From Chryseobacterium paridis (GTDB lineage Bacteria > Bacteroidota > Bacteroidia > Flavobacteriales > Weeksellaceae), in the NCBI RefSeq assembly GCF_016595215.1, contig NZ_JAENHK010000001.1, positions 310,001-374,000 on the forward strand: a stretch of DNA of 64,000 nt, written 5' to 3'. Shown here in pieces: positions 33,299 to 42,800 of this stretch. How positions within the stretch are numbered: position 1 is the first letter of the stretch; the number at the start of each line of letters is the position of its first letter. The translations under genes and the position numbers were made by a program. Below the pieces are notes generated by a model. That model had not been told where the DNA came from. It saw only the letters and a list, made by a program, of their open reading frames with translations, and made no database searches.

Positions 33299-33934
33299 AT
33301 GAAAGCACATACATCTGAAACTCAATCTACGATTACCCCTGAAAAAGCATTAAATTTTTTAAAAGAGGGAAACCAAAGATTTGTAAATAATCTTAAGGCA
33401 AACAGAGACCTTCTTGAACAGGTAAATGCTACACGTGAAGGACAATGGCCTTTCGCAGTCGTTTTAAGCTGTATAGATAGCCGTACTTCTGCAGAACTTA
33501 TTTTTGACCAGGGGCTCGGAGATGTTTTCAGCATCAGAATCGCAGGTAATTTTGTCAATCAAGACATTTTAGGTTCAATGGAATTTGGCTGTAATGTCGC
33601 AGGTTCAAAATTAATCGTGGTTTTAGGCCACACAAAATGTGGCGCTTTAAAAGGAGGTCTTGACGCAGCACAAATCGAAGGAATGGGAATGGATAATCTC
33701 AACCACCTGATTAACCATTTTGACCCGATCATTAATGACGTGATCCAAGAAAATGAAGAACGCTCATCAAAAAACAGTTCTCTACTAGAAAGATTAAATC
33801 AGCAGAATGTAAAAAATGCAATCGAAGATATCCGTAATCAAAGTTCAACGCTTAAAAACCTTGAAAGTGAAGGTAAAATCAAAATCGTTGGAGCAAATTA
33901 CGATGTTGAAACAGGGGCTGTAACCTGGTTATAA
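33299..33934 (+). CDS. Beta-class carbonic anhydrase, second copy
   Basis: A 211-residue beta-carbonic anhydrase of a different subgroup from the copy at 30519. Zinc ligands Cys58, His111 and Cys114 and the Asp60/Arg62 pair lie in SCIDSRTSAELIF and VVLGHTKCGALKGG. The N-terminal TPEKALNFLKEGNQRFVNN is typical of this subgroup. No signal peptide is seen, so it acts in the cytoplasm. It follows sulP by 56 bases and ends the operon before a clear terminator. The two anhydrases share the fold and active site, but their overall divergence excludes a recent duplication. Confidence 0.93.
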   Translation: MKAHTSETQSTITPEKALNFLKEGNQRFVNNLKANRDLLEQVNATREGQWPFAVVLSCIDSRTSAELIFDQGLGDVFSIRIAGNFVNQDILGSMEFGCNVAGSKLIVVLGHTKCGALKGGLDAAQIEGMGMDNLNHLINHFDPIINDVIQENEERSSKNSSLLERLNQQNVKNAIEDIRNQSSTLKNLESEGKIKIVGANYDVETGAVTWL

Positions 33935-34021
33935 GAGGCTAAAATACTTATATTTTATCTTGACAAAACTAAATGTGAAATACGTTATAAGATAGATAAA
34001 TTAATTTTTAAATCACATTGG

Positions 34022-34051
34022 AAGACCATCGAAATCCGGTGGTCTTTTTTA
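34022..34051 (+). terminator. Intrinsic terminator after the second carbonic anhydrase
   Basis: AAGACCATC and GGTGGTCTT arms (one mismatch or wobble) with a 7-base loop, followed by a run of six T. It lies 88 bases after the stop codon. Confidence 0.8.
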
Positions 34052-34116
34052 TTGTTTACAAGTGGTTTTAATATAGTTTTAACTAAATGTCAATTCTTAT
34101 ACATTTTGAAAATACT

Positions 34117-34124
34117 TACATTTG
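34117..34124 (+). promoter_or_regulatory. -7 box of the 34154 gene
   Basis: TACATTTG, a perfect TAnnTTTG, ends 29 nt before the ATG at 34154. It lies within any longer reading of the frame starting at the TTG at 34052, so that start is rejected. Confidence 0.55.
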
Positions 34125-34153
34125 ACATTCAAAATTGCACGACCAATAAACTT

Positions 34154-34576
34154 ATGAAAACACTGGCAAATACAATTCTGATTGGAACTTTATTTTTCTT
34201 AAATGGGCATATAAAAGCTCAAAAGACAGTTAGTGATACACTTGCCTATGCTAGAAAATTTGAGACAAATAAAGAAAAGTATATTGGGAAACCTTTTTCT
34301 TTATTGCTAAAAGATATGACCCAACTGCAACCTCAGAAGGCGAAATCGGATATTACAGATAATCAGAGTAATCCTTTACCTAGTACATCATTCAGATTTT
34401 CAAATAAAGACATAAACACTGATCATGAGGTCACATTAACTATTAAATGGAAACCAGACACTTCTCCAACTACTCCGATAGAGTTCTTTGAACAGGAGCA
34501 TACTTATCGTTTTACTGTAAGTGAAAAAAACTTCTTTGAGAAAAAAATAGTGAGAGATATTGTAGTCACTAAATAA
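34154..34576 (+). CDS. Small secreted protein of unknown function
   Basis: A 140-residue protein with a signal peptide (MKTLANTILIGTLFFLNGHIKAQ, cleavage expected after 'KAQ'). The mature part reads DTLAYARKFETNKEKYIGKPFSLLL and later TLTIKWKPDTSPTTP, ending VVTK. No family is recognised; small periplasmic proteins of this kind are common in Chryseobacterium. It is a single gene with its own promoter and is convergent with pth. The longer frame from the TTG at 34052 would put the signal peptide inside the protein and is rejected. Confidence 0.7.
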   Translation: MKTLANTILIGTLFFLNGHIKAQKTVSDTLAYARKFETNKEKYIGKPFSLLLKDMTQLQPQKAKSDITDNQSNPLPSTSFRFSNKDINTDHEVTLTIKWKPDTSPTTPIEFFEQEHTYRFTVSEKNFFEKKIVRDIVVTK

Positions 34577-34577
34577 C

Positions 34578-34600
34578 AAAACCCCTAAAATAGAGGTTTT
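34578..34600. terminator. Bidirectional terminator between the 34154 gene and pth
   Basis: AAAACCCCTA and TAGAGGTTTT arms pair with one mismatch around a 3-base loop, with A/T tracts on both flanks. The two flanking genes are convergent. Confidence 0.65.
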
Positions 34601-34620
34601 ATTTATAATCAGGCCAATCT

Positions 34621-35184
34621 TTATTTACCATTAAAAGCAGACATCGTATTGTTAATTCCTGCAAAAACGAATGATAAACATGCTTTTGAGAATTTTTCAA
34701 TTCGTTCAGAAAGTTTTTCTTTCTCTTCTTCATTCCAGGTACCTAGAACATAATCAACCTGCCTTCCCTCTGAAAAGTCAGCAGAAATTCCAAAGCGAAG
34801 CCTCGCGTAGTTCTGAGTTTGTAATACCTCATTAATATTTTTAAGTCCATTGTGGCCTGCATCAGAACCTTTCATTTTCATCCTTAATGTTCCAAATGGC
34901 AACACTAGATCATCTGTAACGATCATTATATTTTCTAAAGGAATATTTTCTTTTTGCATCCAATATTTCACCGCATTTCCAGAAAGATTCATATAAGTAT
35001 CAGGCTTTAAAACCAACACTTTTCTCCCTTTGTATTTTCCTTCAGCCATCCAACCAAAATTGGTAGTATTAAAAGAAACTTCAAGAGTCTCTGCTATTTT
35101 TTCTGCAACTTTGAAACCTATATTGTGACGTGTATTTTCATATTCAGCTCCTTTATTACCGAGCCCTACTATTAAATATTTCAT
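34621..35184 (-). CDS. pth: Peptidyl-tRNA hydrolase
   Basis: A 187-residue cytoplasmic esterase that recycles peptidyl-tRNA released from stalled ribosomes. The conserved residues are present: Asn10 (VGLGN), the catalytic His20 (ENTRHNIGF), Asn66 (TYMNLSG), an Asp at 91-92 (VTDDLVLPFG) and Asn112 (GSDAGHNGLKNI). Length is normal. It has its own -7 box at 35198 and lies downstream of a terminator, so it is a separate transcription unit. Confidence 0.97.
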   Translation of the reverse strand: MKYLIVGLGNKGAEYENTRHNIGFKVAEKIAETLEVSFNTTNFGWMAEGKYKGRKVLVLKPDTYMNLSGNAVKYWMQKENIPLENIMIVTDDLVLPFGTLRMKMKGSDAGHNGLKNINEVLQTQNYARLRFGISADFSEGRQVDYVLGTWNEEEKEKLSERIEKFSKACLSFVFAGINNTMSAFNGK

Positions 35185-35197
35185 TTGAAATTTTTTG

Positions 35198-35205
35198 CAA
35201 AATTA
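35198..35205 (-). promoter_or_regulatory. -7 box of pth
   Basis: On the minus strand this reads TAATTTTG (perfect TAnnTTTG), 13 nt before the pth ATG at 35184. Confidence 0.5.
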
Positions 35206-35221
35206 AGAGATAAAAAATAAA

Positions 35222-35249
35222 AAACTCAATTCTGTTAGGAATTGAGTTT
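35222..35249 (-). terminator. Terminator after the 35270 lipoprotein gene
   Basis: Perfect 11-bp arms AAACTCAATTC/GAATTGAGTTT with a 6-base loop, followed on the minus strand by a T-rich tract. It ends transcription of the lipoprotein gene just before the pth promoter. Confidence 0.8.
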
Positions 35250-35269
35250 ATATATTATTAAAAGAATTT

Positions 35270-36199
35270 TTATAAAGGCTTATAAATATAATTGATACCA
35301 AATCCTGCTGTCACATAGGTCTGAGGATCATAATGATAATCTGTACTGAAAATAGCCGGCACAGGTATCGGTGTTGTAAGGTCGGTTATCGCCACTCTTT
35401 TAGGACTGTTAGGAGAAAGTATCAAACTTCTTCTATCATTCATTTCTGTAGATAAAATAACAGATAACTTATATGCAAAAGGAAGCAATGTATATGCACT
35501 TATCTGAGTATCAAAATTGGAATAATCATATCCCAGTTTTTTTGTAGGTGGACTGAACACCCCTCCTGCTATAGTACCATATTGTCTTACAACTTTAGAT
35601 ACATTATCTCCTAAGTAATCATATGTTGTTTCAGAATAATCGGTAAAATTAAATATTGGTCCGGCATCTGGTCCGTTTTGCATCGTAATCTTTGCCAACT
35701 TACCTGTCGTAGGACTATAAGCAATATTATAAAGTATTTTAGTCTTTGCTAAAACTGTCCATGGTCCCGGAGGTGTAGTAGGTGGTATTGCTGGCGTTCT
35801 ATTATAAGTAGTACGACTTTCAGAAATAGTTGTCAGTCTTCCATTATTACCATAGGTGAAAATTTGCTTATACGATGTGCTGTCTGCATCCAGAGTTCCA
35901 TCATTATCAGAGTCCACAAATCCATTGAACGTAACATTGCTTACATTGTTACCACTGTACTGTATATCTGTAACAGATTTTCCTTTTGAAAGTACCTTGG
36001 ATAAAAGCAATCCATTATAATGATATTCTGCAATTGTATCTGCATCTGTAATTTCTCTGTACAATGCTCTAGGGCCATTTAAACCAGTATTATTATGTAA
36101 GTCAATGAGTGGATTTCCTTCTTCATCAACTAAATCCTTACAAGAATGAATGGAAGAAAAACCGGCTAACAGTAAAATAAAATAGAAAAGTTGTTTCAT
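35270..36199 (-). CDS. Putative lipoprotein, paralogue 1 of 2
   Basis: A 309-residue protein with a lipoprotein signal peptide (MKQLFYFILLLAGFSSIHSCKD, lipid-modified Cys at 20). The mature part has repeated short beta-hairpin-like phrases, VTDIQYSGNNVSNVTFNGF, FTYGNNGRLTTISES, TTYDYLGDNVSKVVRQYG, reminiscent of the YD/RHS-like repeats of Bacteroidota cell-surface proteins. It ends GINYIYKPL. The neighbouring gene at 36302 has the same signal type, the same GDNVSKV phrase and the same ending. Its function is unknown; it is probably anchored to the outer membrane. Confidence 0.72.
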   Translation of the reverse strand: MKQLFYFILLLAGFSSIHSCKDLVDEEGNPLIDLHNNTGLNGPRALYREITDADTIAEYHYNGLLLSKVLSKGKSVTDIQYSGNNVSNVTFNGFVDSDNDGTLDADSTSYKQIFTYGNNGRLTTISESRTTYNRTPAIPPTTPPGPWTVLAKTKILYNIAYSPTTGKLAKITMQNGPDAGPIFNFTDYSETTYDYLGDNVSKVVRQYGTIAGGVFSPPTKKLGYDYSNFDTQISAYTLLPFAYKLSVILSTEMNDRRSLILSPNSPKRVAITDLTTPIPVPAIFSTDYHYDPQTYVTAGFGINYIYKPL

Positions 36200-36226
36200 T
36201 TCCAGGGGGGATTATTTATTTTTTCA

Positions 36227-36234
36227 CAAATATA
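36227..36234 (-). promoter_or_regulatory. -7 box of the 35270 lipoprotein gene
   Basis: On the minus strand this reads TATATTTG (perfect TAnnTTTG), 27 nt before the ATG at 36199. Confidence 0.55.
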
Positions 36235-36301
36235 ATTTTTTTTTAAACAAAAAGTATATATTTATTCATATTATAATAAAACTAGCAATTAAATTAGCAA
36301 C

Positions 36302-37189
36302 CTATAAAGGTTTGTAAATATATTTCTGTAACTGACTTTGATCTGACACCGGATAATTCTGTGAATCATACAAATACGTCTTGGGAGCGGTAATTGCAGG
36401 TGCAGGTGGAGGGAAAACAAAGTTTAATGTTGCTGGATTATTTGCAGAAAGGGTGTAAAAGTTAGCTGGATGGAATAAACTCCATACTACAAAAAACGTT
36501 TTTGGAAGTGTAGTATATGGATTTATTTTACTGTCATAATTCTGATAATTATAGGTTGCGGAATTAGAATTAGACATATCCGGATTACCATTAGAATCCA
36601 TAATTCCCATGGTCCAGATAACTTTAGACACATTATCCCCTGAATAAGTGATTACATTTTCAGTAAAACCTGTATAGGTAGATGTCCCTGCCATTTTTTT
36701 CTTTTCCAGGATTTTTGAGATCTTTCCTGTAGAATCATAGGAATAAACATAGTCACTTTGAGATACTGTAACCGAACCCATCGTTGTACTGTTTGTAGTC
36801 CCTGAAATTTTACCACCTCCATCATAGGTAATATTATAATCATACATTAGACTCCCGGAAGCATTTGACACAAATTTCACCCTTGAGATCTTATTATTGG
36901 TATATGTAACATTTCCTGTAATAAAAGAATTGGGACCACTATCATCTTTAAAGATCGCTTTGTCAAGAAAACCTGCGTTAGTTATATACTCTTCATTAAC
37001 AACATTATTAACGGTAATTTTCTCAAGAATTCTTGGTCCCGTAATCGTTGTTCCACCACCATTTCCATTAGAAGGGTTATTAGGATTATTTTTATTGTTA
37101 TTAATAGGATCTGCGGTTGTATTATCGCATGACATAAAGAGTCCAAAGAGTGCCAAACTACACACTTTTAAGAAGTAGTTTTTTTTCAT
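36302..37189 (-). CDS. Putative lipoprotein, paralogue 2 of 2
   Basis: A 295-residue protein with a lipoprotein signal peptide ending FGLFMSCDN (Cys near residue 21), then a Asn/Pro/Gly-rich linker (NNNKNNPNNPSNGNGGG) typical of surface lipoproteins. The mature part has repeats such as GNVTYTNNKISRVKFVSN, YVYSYDSTGKISKILEKK and NVITYSGDNVSKVIWTMG, and it ends LQKYIYKPL. It is a paralogue of the 35270 gene. Each has its own -7 box. Its function is unknown. Confidence 0.72.
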   Translation of the reverse strand: MKKNYFLKVCSLALFGLFMSCDNTTADPINNNKNNPNNPSNGNGGGTTITGPRILEKITVNNVVNEEYITNAGFLDKAIFKDDSGPNSFITGNVTYTNNKISRVKFVSNASGSLMYDYNITYDGGGKISGTTNSTTMGSVTVSQSDYVYSYDSTGKISKILEKKKMAGTSTYTGFTENVITYSGDNVSKVIWTMGIMDSNGNPDMSNSNSATYNYQNYDSKINPYTTLPKTFFVVWSLFHPANFYTLSANNPATLNFVFPPPAPAITAPKTYLYDSQNYPVSDQSQLQKYIYKPL

Positions 37190-37212
37190 AGTTTATTAAT
37201 TTTCTTAGTCGT

Positions 37213-37220
37213 CAAATATA
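37213..37220 (-). promoter_or_regulatory. -7 box of the 36302 lipoprotein gene
   Basis: On the minus strand this reads TATATTTG (perfect TAnnTTTG), 23 nt before the ATG at 37189. Confidence 0.55.
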
Positions 37221-37273
37221 ATTTATTTTACAATACGTTCTGAAAAAAGAAATTTCAATATTTTTCATCAAAA

Positions 37274-37304
37274 AAAAATCTAAAAGCAATGCTTTTAGAT
37301 TTTT
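37274..37304 (-). terminator. Terminator after the three-gene VGINT operon
   Basis: AAAAATCTAAAAGCA and its exact reverse complement (15-bp arms) flank a single base, with T-rich tails on both strands. It lies 26 bases past the stop of the 37330 gene. Confidence 0.8.
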
Positions 37305-37329
37305 AATATTATTAATGTATTTATAAAAA

Positions 37330-38073
37330 TTAATACGGTTGTAATACTTGTGTAGTCAATACTGATTGAGCCATATCATCATTTAAATAAGTCATATTTA
37401 CTGCTTTTCCAGTACCTAAGGTTCCCGAATTCAGGTTTCTTTTTGTACAAGCAGCCTTAACGCTATAATTATTCTTAGGAGTAAGATTAGTAAGGGTTGC
37501 ATTAAGATTAAAAATCTTGTTCGTACCATCACCTCCTACCAAAACGTCAGTTCTTACAGCTTTAAGAGTATTATCCACGAAAATACCACAAGCATAACTT
37601 ATTGAGGATCCAGCATTCGCTGTTTTCTGTGTCGTTGTCTGAAAAGTAAATACAACCTTATTCGTTGCATTAGTTATAGAGAAAGTATCTACTGCTCCTG
37701 ATAAAACAGTCCATGTTGCATCTAAAGCAGCATTTTCAGCGTAAGGTGCTGTTGATCCATTTGCACCACTAAACGTAGCTCCTACCTTATCAGAAACCGT
37801 ATTGATAGAAAACAATGCCATACTTCCTTGTCCGTCAGCAATCTTTATGCTTTTCCAATCGTTAGCTACCAAATCGGAATTGTTATGAAAAATCTCTCCA
37901 GCATTTCCGGCACTTCCTTTCACAGTATTAGTTCCGCCTGTTCTAAACTCCTTATTTACATTCAAATCTCCGTTAATATCAAGCGTATTCACGGGAGTGT
38001 TAGTATTTATACCCACTTGAGCTTTAGATAAACCAATACCTAATAATAATGTTATTAAAAATATTTTTTTCAT
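37330..38073 (-). CDS. Secreted VGINT-type protein, tandem paralogue 3
   Basis: A 247-residue protein with a signal peptide (MKKIFLITLLLGIGLSKAQ) directly followed by VGINTNTPVNTLDINGDLNV. This start is found in many flavobacterial secreted proteins and resembles the N-terminal segment of phage-tail and collagen-like surface proteins. Then come a short linker (GSAGNAGEIFHNNSDLVANDWKSI) and a C-terminal domain of about 170 residues with SYACGIFVDNTLKAVR. The three proteins share this plan. No enzymatic motif is visible. It is the last gene of the operon, 3 bases after paralogue 2, and is followed by a terminator. Confidence 0.75.
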   Translation of the reverse strand: MKKIFLITLLLGIGLSKAQVGINTNTPVNTLDINGDLNVNKEFRTGGTNTVKGSAGNAGEIFHNNSDLVANDWKSIKIADGQGSMALFSINTVSDKVGATFSGANGSTAPYAENAALDATWTVLSGAVDTFSITNATNKVVFTFQTTTQKTANAGSSISYACGIFVDNTLKAVRTDVLVGGDGTNKIFNLNATLTNLTPKNNYSVKAACTKRNLNSGTLGTGKAVNMTYLNDDMAQSVLTTQVLQPY

Positions 38074-38076
38074 GAT

Positions 38077-38892
38077 TTAATTTAAAATGGGGTTAAATAC
38101 TTGAGGGATTTCATATACATCTACTTTTAAAGATGATTGAGCAATAAAGCTATCAATGTTGGTTGCAACATTAATTCCTATCCCTAAGGTAGCGTTGTTT
38201 GTATTGTAAGATTGTAATCTTGAACAAGCTACACTGATGTTATGTGTTCCTTTTGTAAGATTTGAAGCAATTCCAATTTGATTATGAGTCAAAAACGTAT
38301 TACTTGCACTACTCGCTTTAATGTTTCCTTGTCTAAGGTTCACCAATTTATCATCTACAAAAATTCCGCAAGCATAATCAATGGAAGTATCTGTAGCAGC
38401 ATTTGCCGGAAAGTTAGTATGAACTACCGTTTCAAACTGAAAGTAAGTTTTGCTTTCTGTACTATTCACCTGGAAAGGCTGAGATAAAGAAGTAATCTTT
38501 TTAAAATTATTAAAAGTACTGAAGTCACTTCCTTTTACAAAACTAGCAGATCTTGTAGAAGCTGTAGTAGATTCTTGAGTACCCGTGAAAGTAACACCTG
38601 TTCTATCTGAGAATGAATTATTAAAGATCAAGTAAAATTGATTAGGTTCATACTCAGGAATTCTAAGCGTTTTCCATATTGGAGGATAACCTTCTCCCTG
38701 TGAAACTAATATCTGACCATTAGTCCCCTGAACAAGACTATTGTCTGTTGTATTTAAAACAACCAGTTTATTACGAAGATTTACATCTCCATTTACGTCT
38801 AATTTTGCTTTAGGAGTTACTGTTTTTATTCCTATTTGCGCAGAAAGAGAAAGCCCTATTGATAAAAATAGGAATGATAATATATTTTTCAT
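38077..38892 (-). CDS. Secreted VGINT-type protein, tandem paralogue 2
   Basis: A 271-residue protein with signal peptide MKNILSFLFLSIGLSLSAQ, followed by IGIKTVTPKAKLDVNGDVNL. A linker resembles the others (LVQGTNGQILVSQGEGYPPIWKTL), and the C-terminal domain has SIDYACGIFVDDKLVNLRQG and HNISVACSRLQSYN. The Cys in YACG and the Cys in xxVACxR recur in all three paralogues and could form a disulfide after export. It is separated from both neighbours by 3 bases, so the three genes are one transcript. Confidence 0.75.
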   Translation of the reverse strand: MKNILSFLFLSIGLSLSAQIGIKTVTPKAKLDVNGDVNLRNKLVVLNTTDNSLVQGTNGQILVSQGEGYPPIWKTLRIPEYEPNQFYLIFNNSFSDRTGVTFTGTQESTTASTRSASFVKGSDFSTFNNFKKITSLSQPFQVNSTESKTYFQFETVVHTNFPANAATDTSIDYACGIFVDDKLVNLRQGNIKASSASNTFLTHNQIGIASNLTKGTHNISVACSRLQSYNTNNATLGIGINVATNIDSFIAQSSLKVDVYEIPQVFNPILN

Positions 38893-38895
38893 GAA

Positions 38896-39717
38896 TTAAT
38901 TGGCTTTGTAGGTTACGTATTCAATAATGTCAATCTTTAGATCTGACTCTAAAGTAAATGCATTGGAAACTGTATTGGAATTCGAAATGTTACGTCCAAT
39001 TGTAAATTGGCTATTAACATCAGAAGTTTCAATTTTCCTACAAGCTACTTCAATTTTCTGAGCTCCTAAAGGAACATTCTGCTCAGTATAATTAAGCGTG
39101 AAAATATATTCCTGGAATCCTCCTTTAGCACTATTATTTGTTGTAGAAACCTTGTCAGGTCTTACAGCAACAAGTTTTCCCCCTCTAAATACGCCACATG
39201 CAAAGCTTATATTTTGAGAAGTAGTAGCCACAGGAGCTTTCATTTCAATTCCTGACTGAAATTGATAAGTAATCCTATTTCTTGGATTTTTTACCGTAAA
39301 ATTATTTTCTAGCCCTTCAATCTTTACCCATTTACCTTTTCCTGTATCAGTTACATTATCACCGACCGTACTGGTATAGATGTTATCACCTGCTACACCA
39401 TTAGATAAAGTTGTAATTCCTTTTTGATCGAGAGACAAGAACGAATTAATTAATTTGTACTGTCCTTCTTCCATAAAAGATACATTGATTGATTTCCAAA
39501 CCGGAGGTAAATTTTCTCCCTGCGAAACTAAAACTTGTCCGTTTAGTCCGGCATTTCCTACAAGAGCTGGAGTTCCTCCTACTCTTAATTCTTTTCTTAG
39601 GGTTGTTTTCCCATTAACGTCGAGAGTCGCGTTCGGGACATTTGTGTCAATTCCCACTTGTGCGTGTACATAGAAGGAACATAGTCCCGCCATGACGAAA
39701 TATATAGTTTTTTTCAT
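38896..39717 (-). CDS. Secreted VGINT-type protein, tandem paralogue 1
   Basis: A 273-residue protein with signal peptide ending FYVHAQ, followed by VGIDTNVPNATLDVNGKTTL. The linker GNAGLNGQVLVSQGENLPPVWKSI is nearly the same as in paralogue 2. The C-terminal domain has NISFACGVFRGGKLVAVR and KIEVACRKIETSD. It is the first gene of the operon, with a -7 box at 39729. The proteins are likely displayed on, or secreted through, the outer membrane; I see no recognisable T9SS C-terminal domain, so the export route is open. Confidence 0.75.
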   Translation of the reverse strand: MKKTIYFVMAGLCSFYVHAQVGIDTNVPNATLDVNGKTTLRKELRVGGTPALVGNAGLNGQVLVSQGENLPPVWKSINVSFMEEGQYKLINSFLSLDQKGITTLSNGVAGDNIYTSTVGDNVTDTGKGKWVKIEGLENNFTVKNPRNRITYQFQSGIEMKAPVATTSQNISFACGVFRGGKLVAVRPDKVSTTNNSAKGGFQEYIFTLNYTEQNVPLGAQKIEVACRKIETSDVNSQFTIGRNISNSNTVSNAFTLESDLKIDIIEYVTYKAN

Positions 39718-39728
39718 AATAAGCGGTG

Positions 39729-39736
39729 CAAATGTA
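39729..39736 (-). promoter_or_regulatory. -7 box of the VGINT operon
   Basis: On the minus strand this reads TACATTTG (perfect TAnnTTTG), 11 nt before the ATG at 39717. Confidence 0.5.
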
Positions 39737-39856
39737 CAAAATTTTAATACAACCCGCTATTATTTAATTATTTATCTCATAGAAATATGCCTACATATTT
39801 ATAGAACTCCTTATATCAAAAGGTAGAATTATCTTTAAAACAGGGCAAAAAACAAC

Positions 39857-42800
39857 CTATAACTCCAATATAGATTTCAGTAAAATATTTACTTCATCTA
39901 CATTTTTCACCTTATCTTTTCGCATCATCAAATTATTTCCTTCTTTCCCCATTTTTTCTTTAAGTTGCGCTTCAGAAGGATTTTGGGTAAGATAATTTAT
40001 AATATGTCTAAATTTGTCTGTCTGATAAAATTTGTCCTGCGGATTGCTTGGAAAGTATCCTAAAAAGACACCATTTTTCATGACAATCTTTTCAAATCCA
40101 ATGTCTGCAGCCAACCACTTCAAAGCAACACTTTTTAAAAGATTAACTGCTTCTTTAGGCAAAGGACCAAATCGATCGACAAGCTCTGCCTCAAATTTCT
40201 GAAGATCTTTTTCATTATCAATTTCTGCAATTTTCTGATATAGCAATAACCTTTCTTCTGTATTTGATATATAAAAGTCAGGAAGCATAAGTTCCAGATC
40301 CGTATCAATATTAACCTCTTTTACAGATTTGAAAAGTTTTTGTCTGTCCTCTTCATTTTCAAATAAGTTTTCAAAATCTTCATCGTCTTTTAACTCCTCT
40401 AATGCCTCCTGCATTAGTTTCTGATAGGTTTCAAATCCCATTTCGTTTATGAATCCACTTTGCTCAGCACCCAACAAATCCCCGGCTCCTCTGATTTCCA
40501 AATCTTTCATTGCAATTTGAAAACCGCTTCCTAAATCGGAAAACTGTTCTATAGCCTCTAATCGTTTTCTGGCATCAGAAGTCATCATATCATAAGGCGG
40601 AGTGATCAGAAAACAAAAAGCTTTTCTATTGCTTCTTCCTACCCTTCCTCTCATCTGGTGAAGATCAGCCATACCAAATCTTTGAGCATCATTAATAAAA
40701 ATAGTATTGGCATTCGGAACATCCACTCCACTTTCTACGATAGTCGTTGAAACAAGCACATCATATTTACCTTCCATAAAATCCAGTACATTTTTCTCCA
40801 GCTGCTTTCCCTCCATTTGACCATGCCCTGTAATTACACGGGCATCAGGAACCAATCTTTGGATCAGCCCTGCTATATCTTTTAGGTTTTCAATCCTGTT
40901 ATTAATGAAATATACCTGCCCGTCTCTTTGTAGTTCATATGAAACGGCATCGCGCAAAATCTCTTCATTAAAACCAATGATCTGAGTATCTACAGGTTGC
41001 CTGTTTGGCGGCGGTGTTTTAATAACCGATAGATCCCTTGCAGCCATTAAAGAGAATTGTAGCGTTCTTGGAATAGGTGTAGCCGTTAAAGTAAGGGTAT
41101 CTACATTACTTTTTAATGTTTTCAATTTATCTTTAACAGAAACTCCAAATTTATGCTCCTCATCAATGATCAGCAATCCCAGATCTTTAAATTTGACACT
41201 ACTGCTTGCCAATTGATGTGTTCCTATTATAATATCTACCTTTCCATTTTTCAAACCTTCCAACGCTTCAGATTTTTGTTTTGCTGTTCTGAATCTGTTT
41301 ACATAGGAAACAGTAACCGGAAAATCTTTTAATCTCTCCTTGAAACTTCTGTAATGCTGGAAAGCCAAAATAGTTGTCGGAACCAAAACAGCCACCTGCT
41401 TCCCATCTGTTGCAGCTTTAAATGCAGCTCGGATCGCTACTTCAGTTTTACCAAAACCAACATCCCCACATACCAGACGATCCATCACAGTACTGGCCTC
41501 CATATCTGCCTTCACATCGATGGTTGCCTTCTCCTGATCCGGAGTATCTTCATAGATAAAACTAGCCTCCAGCTCGTTCTGTAAATAAGAATCAGGAGTA
41601 TAAGCAAATCCCTGAGCCGTTTTCCTTTGAGCATAAAGTTTTATGAGGTCAAAAGCAATCTGCTTTACCTTCGCTTTCGTCTTCTGCTTCAAAGACTTCC
41701 AGGCTGGTGAACCTAATTTACTTAAAACGACCTCCTTTCCATCTGGTCCATTATATTTAGATATCTTATGTAAAGAATGGATACTTACATATAATAAATC
41801 TCCATTTTTATAGGTTAGTTTAAAACATTCCTGGATTTTCCCATCATTATTTACCTTTACCAATCCCATGAACTTACCAATCCCATGGTCGATATGAGCA
41901 ATATAATCTCCAATCTTTAAAGACATCAGGTCCTTTAAAGTGAGCTGTTCAGATTTTGCAAAGGTGTTTTTGGCCTTATATCTCTGGTAACGGTCAAAAA
42001 TCTGGTGGTCAGTGTAGACAGAAATTTTATGGTGATTGTCCACAAACCCTTCATGAAGTTCGGATTTAAAACTTTTGAAAACCGTTTTATGCTCAAGTTC
42101 CTCAAAAATAGACTCCAATCTTTCTTTTTGCTTTTCTGTTGAAAAAGAAATCCATGTATCAAAACCACTACTTTGTTTTTCTTCAAGGTCTTCGATCAGT
42201 AATTCAAAATTTTTATGAAAAGAAGGTTGAGGAGTCTGATCTATATTAATATCAAAAGTTTTCAGCTCATCAATCGCAACACTGGTAAAATCAATTGTTT
42301 TAAATTTTTTATAATCAAATAAAAATTCCTGATCAGAAATAAATAGCTCCTGTGGAATCCGGTGAGCAATATCTTTGCTTAGCGTTTCATATTTTTCCAG
42401 TGCCTTCTCATAAAAAGATTTTATCTTTTGTAATCCTACAACTCCATTTCTGGAAACAACAAAACTCTCTTTCGGCAAAAGCTGAAGCAAGGAAACTTTA
42501 GTTCCAGACACTGAAAAGTTCATATTTGAAACCAGCTGAAACTCTTTTACCTTATCAATTGAAAGTTGGGTTTCAATATCAAATGTCTTGATATTTTCTA
42601 CTTCATTTCCAAAGAATGTTATTCTATAAGGTTTTTCATAAGAGTAAGAAAAAACATCTACAATCCCACCACGCACGGAGAATTCTCCTGGTTCAGATAC
42701 AAAATCCGCCTGTTGAAACTGATAATGGGAAAGCAGCTCGTCTACAAAATCAAAATCCAACTGATCACCTACTTTTATGTGATGCGAAATTGCTTTGAAA

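Noticed and set aside
34052-34153. N-terminal extension of the 34154 gene from a TTG
   Set aside because: It would bury the signal peptide, and a -7 box lies inside it.
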